A DNA stretch of 64,000 nt, taken from Metopolophium dirhodum. Its lineage: Eukaryota; Arthropoda; Insecta; Hemiptera; Aphididae. A program made the translations under genes and the position numbers. The DNA lies in NCBI RefSeq assembly GCF_019925205.1, contig NC_083564.1, positions 32,960,447-33,024,446 on the forward strand, written 5' to 3'. Every line of letters starts with the position of its first letter. Position 1 is the first letter of the stretch. Positions 42,122-55,600 of this stretch are shown piece by piece. The notes beneath the pieces are model-generated. The model saw only the letters and a list, made by a program, of their open reading frames with translations, searched no databases and was not told where the DNA came from.

Positions 42122-42230
42122 GTGTTAAATTTTGAATTCAATGGTAAATCGTTGTATATACGAAAAACGATTCTGAGCGGTGACAGACCGTTTCAGAGGC
42201 GTGGGAAGTGTTGTTTCTAATGATTTTTAA
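42122..42230 (+). repeat. F-family head fragment
   Basis: The GTTAAATTTTGAATTCAATG block and the ACGAAAAACGATTCTGAGCG block are present in head order, followed by a degraded GACAGACCGTTTCAG. The rest of the element is absent. Confidence 0.65.
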
Positions 42231-43163
42231 TAATTTATTAATTATATTAAACTAGATAAGTAATTTATACTTATATACTAGTAGTACGCGGTATGTTGAA
42301 CTTATTTTTGCCAAAAACATCGCGAGCCTAATATTATTAATATTATTATCAACTTATAAGTCAATAGTCAATACTAATTCTATTATATCTGACAATATAC
42401 GGTAGAACGGGGTGAATAGGTTCATAGTAGATATGTAAAAATAGTTTGTAAAATCAGTCTAAATATTTTGAAAATTGTATAGTGTAAAGAAATTAGAAAA
42501 TAATAATTTACGCAATAGTTAGGTAATGTATCTGGTCCCCACAATTAATATTTTATAAAATCATCGTTTTTGCCGTTTTTGGTTTACAATATATTCCAAA
42601 TTCGTCAAAATTAAAGTACCAACTTATTTGGTATCCAATTTTCCATCAGAAACCACTCTCAAAGTTTTAATTGAAGCATAATTACTTATCTCAGTGACGT
42701 GACAGCAAAAATATAAATTTAACACAAATCATAATTATTATATAAACACTATATGCACATCGTCATCATTGTATAAACCAATAAGTTCATCACTTCACTT
42801 GGAATCTAAAATAAAATTTATTTTCTCCTTGCGCATAAGGGACAAAATTGTATATTATATTATATAGGTATGGACTTATATACGTATTATTTAATTTTTT
42901 TTTTTCATTTACATAATACAATTTAAACGGTATAGGTTTATTATTGGATTTAACTACGTGATATAATAGTACAGATGTGGATTACGATAATTTTATGAAA
43001 TCCGTGAGGTGTATAAACGAATATTGTATAGTCTATATAGTCTAAATTATATCATATACTTTGGGATATCGTGGACAGTAATATCGGTAGTGTCGGTTGT
43101 GGTAAATACCTGTATATCATAATGTATTAAGTACCTATATAATGTATAAATGTTTTTTTTTAC

Positions 43164-43260
43164 CTGCTCCGTACAAACGTAGACCTCTGCCGGTATGTCC
43201 CGGTGGTTGCGTTGCAGGTGGCGGCCGTTGTCATTTCGTTCGGATATTATACATCCGACG
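43164..43260 (-). other. Gyc76C: Probable non-coding first exon (5' UTR) of the Gyc76C-like gene; 5' end unknown
   Basis: On the minus strand a GC-richer stretch ends in a good donor (GGAGCAG|GTAAAA) after 43164, next to the CpG-rich block at 43.4-44.3 kb. The first coding exon has an acceptor at 27593 upstream of its ATG, so an upstream 5' UTR exon is required, and this is the best candidate I see. The right boundary (transcription start) is not visible; 43260 is only a nominal limit. The exon contains an ATG at 43234 opening a short upstream ORF that would run over the junction and stop 20 nt before the main ATG. The splice pairing is inference. Confidence 0.45.
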
Positions 43261-43379
43261 AGGTAATTTTTTTAAATTTTTTTTTGTTCGTTAAAAATGT
43301 ACACTCGGTTGTAATCGTCGTCGGAAATAAAACGGAAAACAGTGAAATTGAAACAAAACCCAATTACTATATATTATTA

Positions 43380-44330
43380 TAATACGATGGGACCCTTTCG
43401 CGCGCGTGGACCCCCCTCTCACACGAGACCGAACAGATCGCGAACGGAACGCCGCAAAATCAAAAACCGTGACGAAACGTAAAATAAAACCTATAGGTGT
43501 AATATCGCGAAGGATAAAATATGAAAATGGCGTAGTGTGCGATTTAACGATTTACGATGTGTGACGGACGCGTGTCCGGAAATAATATAATAACTATATT
43601 ATATTATATTATTTTATTATGAGCGCGCGCAACCGGCGGCCAGTCGCGTGCAACTGTGCGGCTGCCGACTATACGGAGTGGACCGCGAGTGACACGCGAG
43701 TGAGCTGCCGCTGCCGACAACGACGACGACGACGACGACGACGGTAAACAACTCGGTAGGCGAATTCAAGCGCGGTGAAAGTGCGTCGCGAAAGAGAAAA
43801 AAAGATACGAGCCGTCCGTCCGTCGCCACTTATTAATATTATTATACCGTTGGCACGCGCGACCGAACCGAGATTTATTATTATTGTTTTATTGCACGTG
43901 TACCTCTAGATAATATTAAATTGCCGTTATTATAATAATATAATATCACACGGATAGTTACAACTGCTGCAGCCTAGCTAAAATATCATTATATCGCGTG
44001 TTGCGGTGGAGTTGATGATACGACGTAATATGATATTATAACAATTTATATACGGTCCGAGTGAATCATACACGATGTGACGGACTGCAGCAGCCGTCTG
44101 AGCGGGAGTGCAGCAGCTGCAGCAGTAACTGTTGTGGAGTTGCACCGACGACCGCGGCAAACTGCAGACTCGCCGCGCCGCGACGAAAACGAAAACCGCG
44201 GGAAACGCTACACGCGGGGAGGAGCTTTCGGCGGCGACTCCGATCCGCCCCGCCCGCAAGAGTTTAAGTCCATTCGGCGTTTTTGTCGGCGCTAAATAGC
44301 CCCGCGGGGGGTCCGTATTATACGCGATGT
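43380..44330. promoter_or_regulatory. CpG-rich block, probable promoter region of the Gyc76C-like gene
   Basis: In a window that is otherwise strongly AT-rich, this block is dense in CG dinucleotides (GCGCGCGC at 43622, a (CGA)n run at about 43717-43742, and many CGCG/GCGG words around 44140-44300). It lies just upstream of the candidate 5' exon of the minus-strand receptor gene. Open frames run through it on both strands, but they are low-complexity (a poly-Val run on the minus strand, poly-Ser/Ala runs on the plus strand) and resemble no protein I know. A divergent promoter serving a plus-strand transcript is possible but unsupported. Confidence 0.45.
43717..43742. repeat. (CGA)n trinucleotide microsatellite
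   Basis: About eight tandem CGA/GAC units sit in the CpG-rich block, within the probable promoter or 5' UTR of the minus-strand gene. Confidence 0.9.
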
Positions 44331-44792
44331 CCTTTATTCAGATATATATATATATATAAGTATATAACAAGTATTTACAATACTACTATACTACTACCAG
44401 AGATTGCACTTAAACCGTTTCTCGGTCACTCTTGATTAGATAAACGCGGCGGCCACCGAGTACCGCATGCGCTGTGTCTTCGATCGGTTCAATCGGTTGC
44501 ATAAAATCCGAGGTATTACACGACCGTATACGACTAGTGGCGTCGTAGATTCAGATTAAATTTCGTACGCACTTTGTTGGTACCTATCGGCTATTATGTT
44601 ATGTAGATTTACTAGGAATTTTCGATTTCACAGCAGATACAAATTTATTACCTATAATTTATAGCTTTATTTACCGCTAAAGCTTTATGCGATTCATGTA
44701 ATGAAATCAAGATTTAGGAATAACGAGATTGATAAAATAGTTGACTGTGTACATAACAAAATATTTTTTATCAAATAATATCTATATATTAT

Positions 44793-46020
44793 ATAGATTC
44801 TGATCGGAGCAATAAATGTAATGATTTTACAATTATGTTAGTTTTATTTTTTTGTGTAAGTGTACAAGATTTATAGTAGAAAAAAAAAATTTAATTTTAA
44901 GCCTTGGCGTGGATTCTGCTAAAAATATTGGATTTAGTTGACACCTACTTTTAAGAAGTCAAAATCAAAAATGCACAGTATTCTTCAAAATGATCTGATA
45001 AAACAAAAAAAAATTAAGGAAAAATGAGAATTTTATGCAAAACCAATTTTTGACGAAATCGATTTTGTTTTTTGTTGTAATACAAACACAAATAAGCGTG
45101 GTCACAGTGGCGGCTCGAAGGTATATTTGAATCATGTGATTCATAGAAATATTAATGGGTGGGTGGGTGGGTGTCCTGTGGTTGGGAAAGTTAGTTTGAA
45201 GAAGTTTTAAAAGTTGGTAATTCAATTAGAAATATAATGTTGAGCTCTATATGGACTACATGTGTATCAGCGTAAGTCGTACAGTAACAGCCAACATTAG
45301 GTTAAGCGGTTAATCCCGGTACCCGCATGTGTAAAGAATGGAATATAAATATATTGATATGTAATATAAGTACAATTATTATAATGTTCAGGGGTGATAC
45401 AGGGTTATATAATATTTACTGTGTATACCAATTAAATACCTATAACTGGCATAACTTATCCGCTAAAAAACTATGAATTCACCTTTTGGAGAGCAATGAA
45501 AAATTTTTTAGGGTGGTTGGTGTAAAAATATTAAATGTGAGTCAAGAAAAAAAAAGTTCAAGCCGCCACTGAGCGTGGATACTTAAAATAAGGTAGAGTC
45601 TCGATAACTCAAATTAATTATATAATATAAATAAATATATATAAACATTTAAAGTTTAAATTTTGACGAAATTCGTCAAAATCACGAAATTGTAGGTACA
45701 AATTATTTTGTAGTTAAAAATGTTCAATTTTTGTAGCTTAGAATTTAAAATTTAATACATGGTTTCTCATGGAATTTCATATACGGTATCCAAAAAAACT
45801 AAAACATATAATATAATCACCGTTTTTTTATAAATATTATTTGTGGGTGTTTGAAACTTTTACAGTTTATTATTACCTAAATACAATTTTAATAAAAATA
45901 TATAAAATATAGGTACTTACCTACCTAGAAATATTACAGCTGGCTGACAGACCATCTTCGCTCGGAATCGTTTTTATAGTTTATTATCCATCGTTCACAT
46001 CCATTACAGTGACCCACTCG
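44793..46020 (-). repeat. F-family copy interrupted by a hAT-like MITE
   Basis: The tail (plus-strand ATAGATTCTGATCGGAGC) lies at about 44793 and the head block (reverse of GTCACTGTAATGGATGTGAACG) ends near 46020. The body is split at 45102/45572 by the inverted-repeat insertion. The bases on either side rejoin to family sequence, showing that the MITE inserted later. Confidence 0.75.
45103..45571. mobile_element. hAT-like MITE inserted in an F-family copy
   Basis: The terminal inverted repeats are CAGTGGCGGCTCGAA (from 45105) and, inverted, CAGTGGCGGCTTGAA (ending 45571), with one mismatch in 15. The flanks AGCGTGGT (45095-45102) and AGCGTGGA (45572-45579) match at 7 of 8 bases, the size of a hAT target-site duplication. 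The 0.47-kb interior has no transposase. Host sequence on both sides is F-family. Confidence 0.75.
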
Positions 46021-47640
46021 ATTTTGTTGAAATTCGAGGGAATTTAACTACAATTTTACAAATAAAGATAATATTATGACAATTACCTAATCAAGTACAC
46101 AATTATATTTAAATTTCGGTAATTTGTGAATAAGGCTGTTATTGTTTCTACTAAAATAAATTCAATGAACAACTTAGAAAAATCAATTTTTAAAAAGCAA
46201 TGTATATCTATAAGTTATAGAACTGCAATAAATAATAATATTTATAATAATATTTTTATATTTTATAGTTTATATTTTTAATATTTTTATTTTCGCCACA
46301 AGCAACATTATTTTAAAAAATGTTTGTGAAAGTTCTCAACAGTTTTGCGAACAATCGAATTAAACCTATAATTAAGTTAAAAACAGCTTAATGAAGTGGC
46401 ATTTAATTAATAGTTGAATATATTGCCATCATATTGTATTATATAACTTACTTTCGTAATTAAATGTACAAACCTTTAAATAAATTCAGATTTAATACAA
46501 TGTATATGATAGATAATAATTATATTGATATTTAAAATTAACTTAACTTGAGTAAATTATCTTAAACCTAAATTAATTACTATATCTATAATTATATTTT
46601 ATCTATTTTTTATTTATGGAAATGTAATTATTATTTAGTTATTTTGATCCTTATTGAATATAAAAAATATTTCATACACTATTCTTATATCTTTGATTTG
46701 ACATAACAAAAATTCCACAATCCGTTTAATTTTTCTAGTTACGCCACCGTTTAAAATAATATTAAGCACTGTAGGCGATACCTAATTATGAGTGCATGAA
46801 TTAATATTGTTTGATTATGTAATAGTTGTAATAGTGTTTACGATAATAAATAATTTCAAAATATTTTTATAGTGACTAATAATAAATTAGAATACCTACA
46901 AAAAGTTTAATTTTTGTTTGGAATACATAGCAATAAAAATGTCGATATTTATTTTTAAGATTTTTTATTCTAAAATCTATTTATCTAACTCATAGGTATT
47001 CCATGTAGTGTGGTATACATTCTATTGTATTTTGGAGACACCATACATTGAGATTTGAATATTATAATCGTTAGTGGTATATTTAAAATAGCAAATTTTA
47101 ACATTTAAAAATGCACCATATATTATTATAATATACCTAAATATTATATTTCGTTTAAGCTTCAGCACTTTTTTTTCATGTCAAATAATATATTACTATT
47201 TAATTTTTATCTTCCGCGTCCACCGACGTGCAAGACGATGGCGGTGTTTGACTGAATACAATATTTTCAGATTCACATGGTTTTTTTCGAATGATTCCAT
47301 TTTTGAGATAAAGTATAATAATGGATGGATGCATTTTGTAGGACCAAATCATGATCTTGTCAAAATAATGACTTGCGCTCCTCTGGATGTTATATGAGGG
47401 GTAGAAATGGAGATGGTTGTTATTTTTGGTTCAATCGTGTATAAGTTATTAGACGTCTCCTTGGCCATTCATGCTTCAAGACATAAAGACTTTTTCGCTT
47501 TAGATCGCCTTTTGTGTAAATATCGGTGTAAATGACAAGATATTTAACCGTGAAAAGATAAAAATGTTTCAACTGAAGAAAAAAATAAACATCTACTAAT
47601 TTGAAATCTAATCATATAATATATAATACAATATATTATA

Positions 47641-47728
47641 CGGGGTTATCAATTTTAAGCAAGGCACTAATTATCATAAAACGATACTCATCAATCATAA
47701 TTAGTGTCTTACGTTAAGTGAATCGCCC
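47641..47728. mobile_element. Short foldback element between TATA flanks
   Basis: The left arm (GGGGTTATCAATTTTAAGCA, then AGGCACTAATTAT) and the inverted right arm (GGGCGATTCACTTAACGTAA, then GACACTAATTATG) form an imperfect hairpin of about 33 bp per arm. Both sides abut TATA. The termini resemble the GGGTGATT ends of the elements at 12290 and 33211. It has no coding capacity. Confidence 0.5.
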
Positions 47729-49834
47729 TATATAGATTCTAAATATGTACAGAATGATTTTTATGCGTGATCACCCCATTTTTATGTTTAAATATGTGTG
47801 TATATTACAATTCTGATTGTTCGTATTTTTTAAATGGAGTTAAAGAAAATATTGTCAAATAGGTAACTTGGATGTTTAAGACATTTATAAGGAGTACCTA
47901 CAGATGCCCTGTAGCGACAAAACTTTGGTTTTCAATTGTAAACCTATGCATTTTTTAATGCAAATTTTTAACCAAATGATTTTTCTAAAAATGTTGACTT
48001 ATTGTAATCGAAATTAGAACGAAAATTATTCCACTTTAAATACTGAGGATAAATTGATTTATTATACTTATACAAAATAATGTTAAATATTATAAATATT
48101 AAACTTCTATACTTAATCTACTTGCATACTAAATATAGTGTATAACTTTAATTCAAACCAGTAAATTATAATGTATTTATTAAAACTGAATTGTACCTCT
48201 GCAGCGTAAGAGTAAAAAATTTTGCAATGAAACCTAAATAATTACTATCACATTAAATAATAGGTATACTTAACATTTTAACTTCACGCATAGTATTAAA
48301 ATTGAAAACATAAATTTATCAACTGTCATACACCTGCGGTCTTTCATTTATTCACATAAATACGATGACGTATTTCATAATTTAATTTCAAAACTCGTAA
48401 GTCTTATAAATTATATTTTATAGAAGGTGCCTACGCTTTCTTTGTAGAAGTTACATAAATCCGTTTTAAATTATTACTGTGTATGGACAATTTGATAAGT
48501 ACCTATATTAATTTCCAAATATAAAACAATTAATTATTAATCCTCAGCTTATACAATATTATTTAACTATGTTATTAATCTTGATGATTAAATTAGTCAA
48601 ATCCGAACAGTTTGACCCAAATTAATGTAGCACTTTACATCGACAACCACATTAAGCTTTCAAAATAATTAACAATGAATTATATTTGAGTGATCAAAAG
48701 CGACATATATATGTTTACATATTATAATTTTCTATATAATAATCAAATATTCATCATTGAAGGCTTACTGTAGTTAATGTATTGGACTTAGTCAGAATAA
48801 ACACCTTTTTTTGTAATTACATTTTTAGATTTTCTGTATACGGTATACACACATGGCATCATAATCTATACAATAGATATTTCTTACGTGAAATTAATAG
48901 GTTATGTGGTCTTTATAAAAAATTGAGTGTAATAAATATCCGGTGAAACATTTATTTTATAATAGTATCCAATTGTTTTATTTTTCATTGTCATATCCCG
49001 TGTTATAGTATCGCACTATCGCCAAACAAATTTCCATCCTTATTTATTGTCTGCGTATAATATAATATGTACAATGTACCTACGTCATGTATTATAGTGT
49101 GTTTAAATAAAAATATTACAAAGTATATATATTGTTAGAATGGTATTTTCACATCTTGATACAACAATAGTTAAAATTTAATTAAGATCGCTGCAGTTTT
49201 ATGAGTTTTAAATGTTTTAACGTTAAATATATTAATAATGAAGAGCATAATTATAGCACTATAATACCTATGGTGTTTTTAAATTACTATAAAATTATAC
49301 TAAAAACCAGGTAACTCAGTATAAACGGTTCGTAAATGTCGACCGAACACACGTTTATAAACGTATAAAGAACCAATACAAAATAATAATTTGTTATTTA
49401 TCACTTATTACGATATGAATTTATATTATATTATACCGATTAGTATGGTGTTACGATTTTCTTAAAACAAAAAATAGTAATCATTGAAAAAAAAATTGTT
49501 TCGTCAATTTGTACGTCTTTTTTTCTGGGTATACTTAAACAGCATGCATGTACAATAACATGACTATACAGAATATATTATGTTTGTGTAAATTTATTGG
49601 ATACCTATCCAGTAATCAAATTTTAAGAACCAAACTAAAATCCGGTTATACGAGTTAAAAGTTTATAGCTACACCACAATAATTTTATTCTGTATGTCGC
49701 ATAAATTATTTCATACTTAACGAATTTTCTCTGAGGTGTAGGTATTATCCATATCGAGTAGTTGTCATACATACTGAATGCATATTGTATAATACAGTCT
49801 AATGTATGGATAAATACTAATTGATATTGTTACA

Positions 49835-49873
<39 letters not shown>

Positions 49874-51697
49874 TGCATAATATATGCATAATATTAATAA
49901 ATAATAATATAATATATGGCCATCAGCGCGTAAGATGTGTAAAAAAACTCACACAGGTGTGCACAGACTAATATTTCAATATTTCAACGAATTATTAGGT
50001 AATAAAATAATATAAAATATTATAATGTACCTACCTACAGCATATTGTACGTAAATGTTTTTAAGTTTATTGTATTATTTATTAATCGGCATTTTTAACA
50101 TAGCTAAATAAATATTAATAATCGAATTTACTGCCACAAATACAGACTGACCTTATATATATACCTAATATAGAGTGGTTTCATGTGTTCGACTGTTTTA
50201 ACAATTTTCAAATCATGGTTATAGAGTTTTTCAGTCCGCAGAGGAAATATTTATTGAAAGTGGTGTTCTCTGGCTACTGTTCCCAGCGGTACGCATTACT
50301 GAAATCATTTTTAGACTCAACCCCAATTGCCACTCTATCATCATAGTTGTCCCCTCCCCTTGAAAATAACAAACCGTTTTCTCACTAAGGGTTTTTTTCT
50401 ACTGAAACTCTATACGTACAACAAGGCATAGAAGAGAATTTCAGAGTAAAAAAAAATTTTTTTCGCATGTCTCTTTTTTTGTCATCAATACCACAACAGT
50501 ATTTTATGATGTCCCAAATTCCCAAACATCGATTAGAGAAAGAAATTACAAATAATAATATCGCGTATGATAATACAGTTTAAAACTCAACCAATAAATC
50601 AAGTACCTACCTCCTGAACATTGACGTTTTTTTATATTAAATTATTTTTTCGTATTTTAATTGGTGATGCTGTCGGTCGAAAATATTGTTAATAGAATTA
50701 TTTTTTCATAAATGCATTACACCTAACACAATTATATGTTTACCAAAATTTACAATACCTATTGACTTAAACGCTTAATTGAAGTTTTGTGTTCTATAAT
50801 TTACTTGTCGTCTAACTTGTATTTGCAACTCAAGTTTGCTCTTGAGTATTATCGTTTACAGAATATAATAATAATATTCTTAAACGAAAGTCAAAATAAC
50901 GATAATTTACACTATATGAATGTGTTTTAAACAATGTCCAATACATTAACAATTAACAAATCCTAACAAGTCCATAAACATTATAATTATAAAAGTATTT
51001 AATTGTCGTAAACAAAATGTTCCCTGACTGAATATTATAAAATTAGACCAATATCTTGTTTCATTTAACATTATTCATTGACAATTTTATTGTTTACGAC
51101 AATTTTCAAAACAATTTATCGAACAATTATAAACTTTCCCTGATGAACGACACTAAACAATAATATAGAAGTTTTTGTATCATGTTATTTCTCGTATATA
51201 AATTCATTTAATACCAAAAACCTATTATGGTGCACTTAAACGACCTTTATTTAAGTATACAATATACTTATATATACTCTAGAACGGAAAGCTCGGAATT
51301 TATTTGTTGACATATAATATATTAACCTATGATATAAAACGTAAAACTAGTTTATTCGAAACATTTTTCATATAATCGCTCCGAAATTTTTTTTGGCGAT
51401 AATTTTAATATTTTAATATGTTTTGTAAAAATGAACAAAAAATTCTATTTAAAGGTGATAGGTTGTAAAGGTTAGCTGTAAGTATTATCTAAACATTTAA
51501 AAAGGAATGATAGGTACATATTTTAAATTAGTCATTACTTATTACTTAAGAGTAAAAGTAGATACCTATAAGCACTTAAGGCACCCGGTGCCGATGGCAT
51601 TTTCTCCTCAAAAATACACTCTGCGAAAATAACGATACCGCCTTGTAAAATCAACCAAATGTCATAATTTTTTTTTAAATTTCTAGAGGGAAATATT

Positions 51698-52697
51698 CTA
51701 CAGCCCGCATCGATCTCTGTTTTTCATTATTTTATTCTCAAACTTTATAATATGTCTACAAAAAAAACAAGATAAAAAGCATTTTTTTAATACAACTATT
51801 TGAAATAAAATAAAATAAAAGGTGGGTAAGTTGATGTCGCTCTGCTGTACAGTAGGTTACAAGTGGGTCACTGTAACGGATGGTGTTAAATTTGAATTCA
51901 ATGATATAATATCATTGTCTAAGAAAAACGATTCTGAGCGAAAACGGTCAGTCAGCCTATGATATTACCAAGTATATTTGATGATATTATTGTGAATAAA
52001 GTAATTTATATATAACCTATTTACGTGGAGCCTTGTTTTAAATTTTCAATCCTTAGCCATAAAAGTTAAACATTTTATACATTTTTAACTACAAAATAAT
52101 TAATAAATTATAAATTTAATAAATGTTGTCAAAATTTGAACTTTAAATGCTTATAAAAAAAATTGTGCCTATGTATTTTTAATATTTTTCAACTGCTATT
52201 AGAAAGATATATCAGGAGCCTTAATATTAAATTTTCACGCTTTTTTACCCAACAAATAAAATTTTATTGATATTTATAGAAAAAAAAACTAAAAAAAATG
52301 GAAATTGACATTGTCCGTAAACAGCTTAAAATAAGTTGAAATATTTGGAAAATGTTATGGTGTATAGGAAATGCAATTATAAACATTCAGTCAAAATTTC
52401 ATGTCCCTACGGTCATTTGTTTTAGAGTTACACCAAAAACCAAAATAGATTTTCTCAAAAACAGATTTTGCGTAAAAATTCCCGTTTTTCCTTAATTTTT
52501 CTTTTGTTTTTCCCGTCGCTTTTGAAAACTACTGGGACATTTTTACTTTTGACCCCCCCAAAGTACCAACTAGATTTACTTTCCTATCACTTTCCTATGA
52601 CAGACACAATAAAAAAAAAAAAAACACACATCATTGTAAAATCAATACATTCATCGTTCCACTCAGAATCTAAAACAGAGATCGATGCGGGCTGTAG
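51698..52697. repeat. Perfect 26-nt inverted repeat pair bracketing an F-family copy
   Basis: The left arm 51698-51723 starts CTACAGCCCGCATCGATCTC. The right arm 52672-52697 is its exact reverse complement, ending GATCGATGCGGGCTGTAG. The arms are much better preserved than the outer termini. They may be sub-terminal inverted repeats of the piggyBac-like element, or the true ends of an inner element. Confidence 0.9.
51821..52675 (+). repeat. F-family copy inside a piggyBac-like element
   Basis: The head GGTGGGTAAGTTGATGTCGC is at 51821 and the tail CTCAGAATCTAAAA ends at 52675. It lies entirely between the two 26-nt inverted arms of the TTAA-flanked element at 51580-52927. An 83-codon frame near 52468-52719 is repeat sequence read in one frame rather than a gene. 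Confidence 0.85.
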
Positions 52698-55600
52698 GAA
52701 GTCTTCTTCTTTCAGATAAATAAACAGCCATCAAAACCTAAAAATTATACAAAGCTTGAGAGTTATTCCCGTAGTCATTTTTTTCGATATAATACACACT
52801 TTCAATCCCCCTAAATAGGTATCGGGTAGTAGATTAGTGGAAAAGTCTTATAGTTGAGGTGACAACTAAAATATAAAATTTAATTTTCCAAAATTCTATA
52901 AAATTTGAAAAACTGGCACCGGGACCCTTAACTGTTACTTGCGTTTAAAAATTATCATAATGTATAATATATACTCTGCAGGTAATCTTGAACTACAAAC
53001 TATTAGGTATATATTTTAAGTATCCTATTAAATTTTAACTAATTTATCAAACAAATAAATAAATAGTATAATTTATTATAATATAATGATTTTTATAAGA
53101 ATTAAAATCCAATATTTACACAACAATATTTTCCAATATAAACATGATACAAAAATACACTATGTTATTCAGTAGTATAATATACAGTGTACGACATCAT
53201 ACTGATTTGAGAAAAATAACACTTTAATAAAATATATAGGTATATGTTATTCAAAACTAAAAACTACAGTCTACAGTAATAATGGTCAGATATGGTCAGT
53301 AAAAAATATTAAATTACAAAAACAGTATGTATGTTAACCTAACCTACTATTTATTGGTCATAAATTTGAAGAACCCACATTTTACACAATAATTGCGAAC
53401 GAAAATATGACATTAACTACTAGAGTAGATACTAGATATATATTATTTCTAATAATATAGGTAGATCGTAGGTACACTAAAAACTCATTCCTTAAACTAG
53501 TGCCAATTTATATACGACAACTTCCATTTTCATCTCATGATCATTTCAAATATATAGGTTAGGTTATTGTAACTATAGTTACAATTTTTTTTTAAATACT
53601 GTTCCTAACGTTACTGAACTGTAACTTATTACTTAATCAATGATATTATGCAATCAAATTTTTATTTTTACAAAACTATAAAGATTATCATTTACCATCA
53701 TTCAAAAATACATTTTATAAACCTTTAAGACAGTGTTAAGTTAGTTGGTTTTGAATAAAAAAAATATTAAAATATCATTATTTTTATTACGATTTTATTG
53801 TTTGAACCGCAATTATATATCCAGTTCAATAGAATCACAGAACAAAATGTGGATTTCATACATAAGGCTACTACTGTAATAAACACATAAAATCGTGTCC
53901 TTATTGGGTTGTAAATGTGTGAAAGTTTAAAATAAAATTCAGAACATAACATGCGAGTGTAGAAATTTAACGCTGTTTAAAAACCATTCAAAATGTTTAA
54001 ATAATATAATACTAAGGCTAATTTATTGTTGTCATAATTTAAAAAAAAAAATCTAAAGCTGTAGTATTTTATGTATTTGACTCTATGAATACTTTCAGTT
54101 TAGATATTAATTTAGACAAACCGATTTCTTTCCGCCATTTGAGTAGTTAAATTTTTCATTTAGCTTGGAAAAAAAATTGTCTTCTACATATTTATATATA
54201 GGTATACTGTGGTATACTATACTTAGATTTTTAAATTGTTCATATACGTTACGGAAAATAATATTAGGTACCTAATTTTTGTCAAATAACGTTGTTAATC
54301 AGCTGCAATGCTTCATGTTTTTGGTTTTTCTTATGAAAAAATTTCCTCATATTCTGACACTACCTTAATATCTTACGCATACTTTCATTCTTGGAAAATT
54401 ATATGTGATTTACTTAATTTCACAATATTTAGATTTATATAATGAACTACAAAAATCAAAACCAATTCTCTCACTACTTAAATCAAATAATATAATTTAT
54501 TTTAAAATAATATGAAGTGCATATTTTTCAATAGGTAGCTGTTCTAACCTGTCCTAGATACAATATGCCCGCAACAAAAACGATACCTATACTTTTATTT
54601 GAACTGATAATAAATATATTATATTATTCACGCACTTTCTCCGTGAGGACCCAGCAGCTTATGATATTAATATAATGTGTGTGTGCGTGTGTGTGAAATA
54701 TATCGAATACGGATACAGAACTCTCTGAATATATTTAAATTTAAATTTTATTTTGTAAGTCTACACTGGGTTAATAATATACTTAATAACCGTAGATATA
54801 TATTGAAGTCTAACAACAATAAATGAATAAGTTCTTGAGCCAGTGACATCGTTTCAGTTTTACAAAGGGGAGAGGGGGGGCAAAATTTTTTACCAGCCCA
54901 AAATAAAATTGAAAAAAAAACCGCTCGCTAACAATTACATTAAAATTACATTTTTATCTCAATATAAATAGCCTTCTTACATAATTTTATATTTACTAGT
55001 TAGTATCAAAGATTACTATCATAAGCATAAGAAACCCAATTTTGAGAGATAATAATAACTAAATAATTAAAACATATGTAGAGGGATACTTAAACATATT
55101 ACCTATTAGCTACTATATGAAGGCCCCAAACTAGCCCATACCCATCCCGACAGCGGCCGCTAATGACTAGAGGAGGGCAAATTCCCACCCTGCCCCCCTC
55201 CCAAATGACGCAGACAACAACAATATTATTTACCCGTACCAGACTATGTGTACCTAATGTAAATTACCAATACCTGGTGATTTTTCAGACACGCAACCAA
55301 ACTCACACTAACAACAATATATTTTACCAGCAACACAATTTTACGACCTTTTGGAGATTGATGAACCGAAACAGATTATTTACATAGGTACACGGGGTAT
55401 GGGATATAAGAGGATGGTAAAAGTTAGTTATAATGGCCAAGGTTGGCAGTACAATGGAAGTACTATACCGAAGTCTGCACAGTTCCGCAGTGGTCAGATC
55501 GGTGTGGAGCAACGACGACGGATTTAGGGAATTACAATCCACTCTTTATACTAATAATTTATAATATACTTCAAGGAATATTTGTATAAAAACATCATCG

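Larger units (their letters stand above)
27593..43163 (-). other. Probable 15.6-kb first intron of the Gyc76C-like gene
   Basis: Separates the candidate 5' UTR exon from the start-codon exon. It contains the nested TA-flanked element (33211-34620), an F copy (41008-41500), an F fragment (42122-42230), a 24-G run (33039-33062), a C15-type run followed by A (near 31378-31402) and a (TA)n(GA)n tract (35942-35992). A GC-richer patch at 30330-30480 has no recognisable coding content and could be regulatory. The right boundary depends on the 5' exon assignment. Confidence 0.45.
51580..52927. mobile_element. piggyBac-like non-autonomous element with TTAA flanks
   Basis: The left end reads TTAA|GGCACCCGGTGCC (TTAA at 51576-51579). 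The right end, inverted, reads TTAA|GGGTCCCGGTGCC (TTAA at 52928-52931). TTAA target-site duplication is diagnostic of piggyBac transposition. The first 13 terminal bases match at 11. Inside the ends a second, perfect 26-nt inverted repeat lies at 51698-51723 and 52672-52697. The 1.35-kb body has no transposase; almost all the space between the inner arms is an F-family copy. Confidence 0.75.

Noticed and set aside
43617..44295. Overlapping ORFs in the CpG-rich block on both strands
   Set aside because: Long Val, Ser or Ala runs come from the (CGA)n repeat and other CG-rich words; better explained as promoter or 5' UTR sequence.
55324..55542. Minus-strand 72-codon ORF and opposite 74-codon ORF
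   Set aside because: Both strands open over the same GC-richer patch, with no splice sites or recognisable domain; likely an old repeat.
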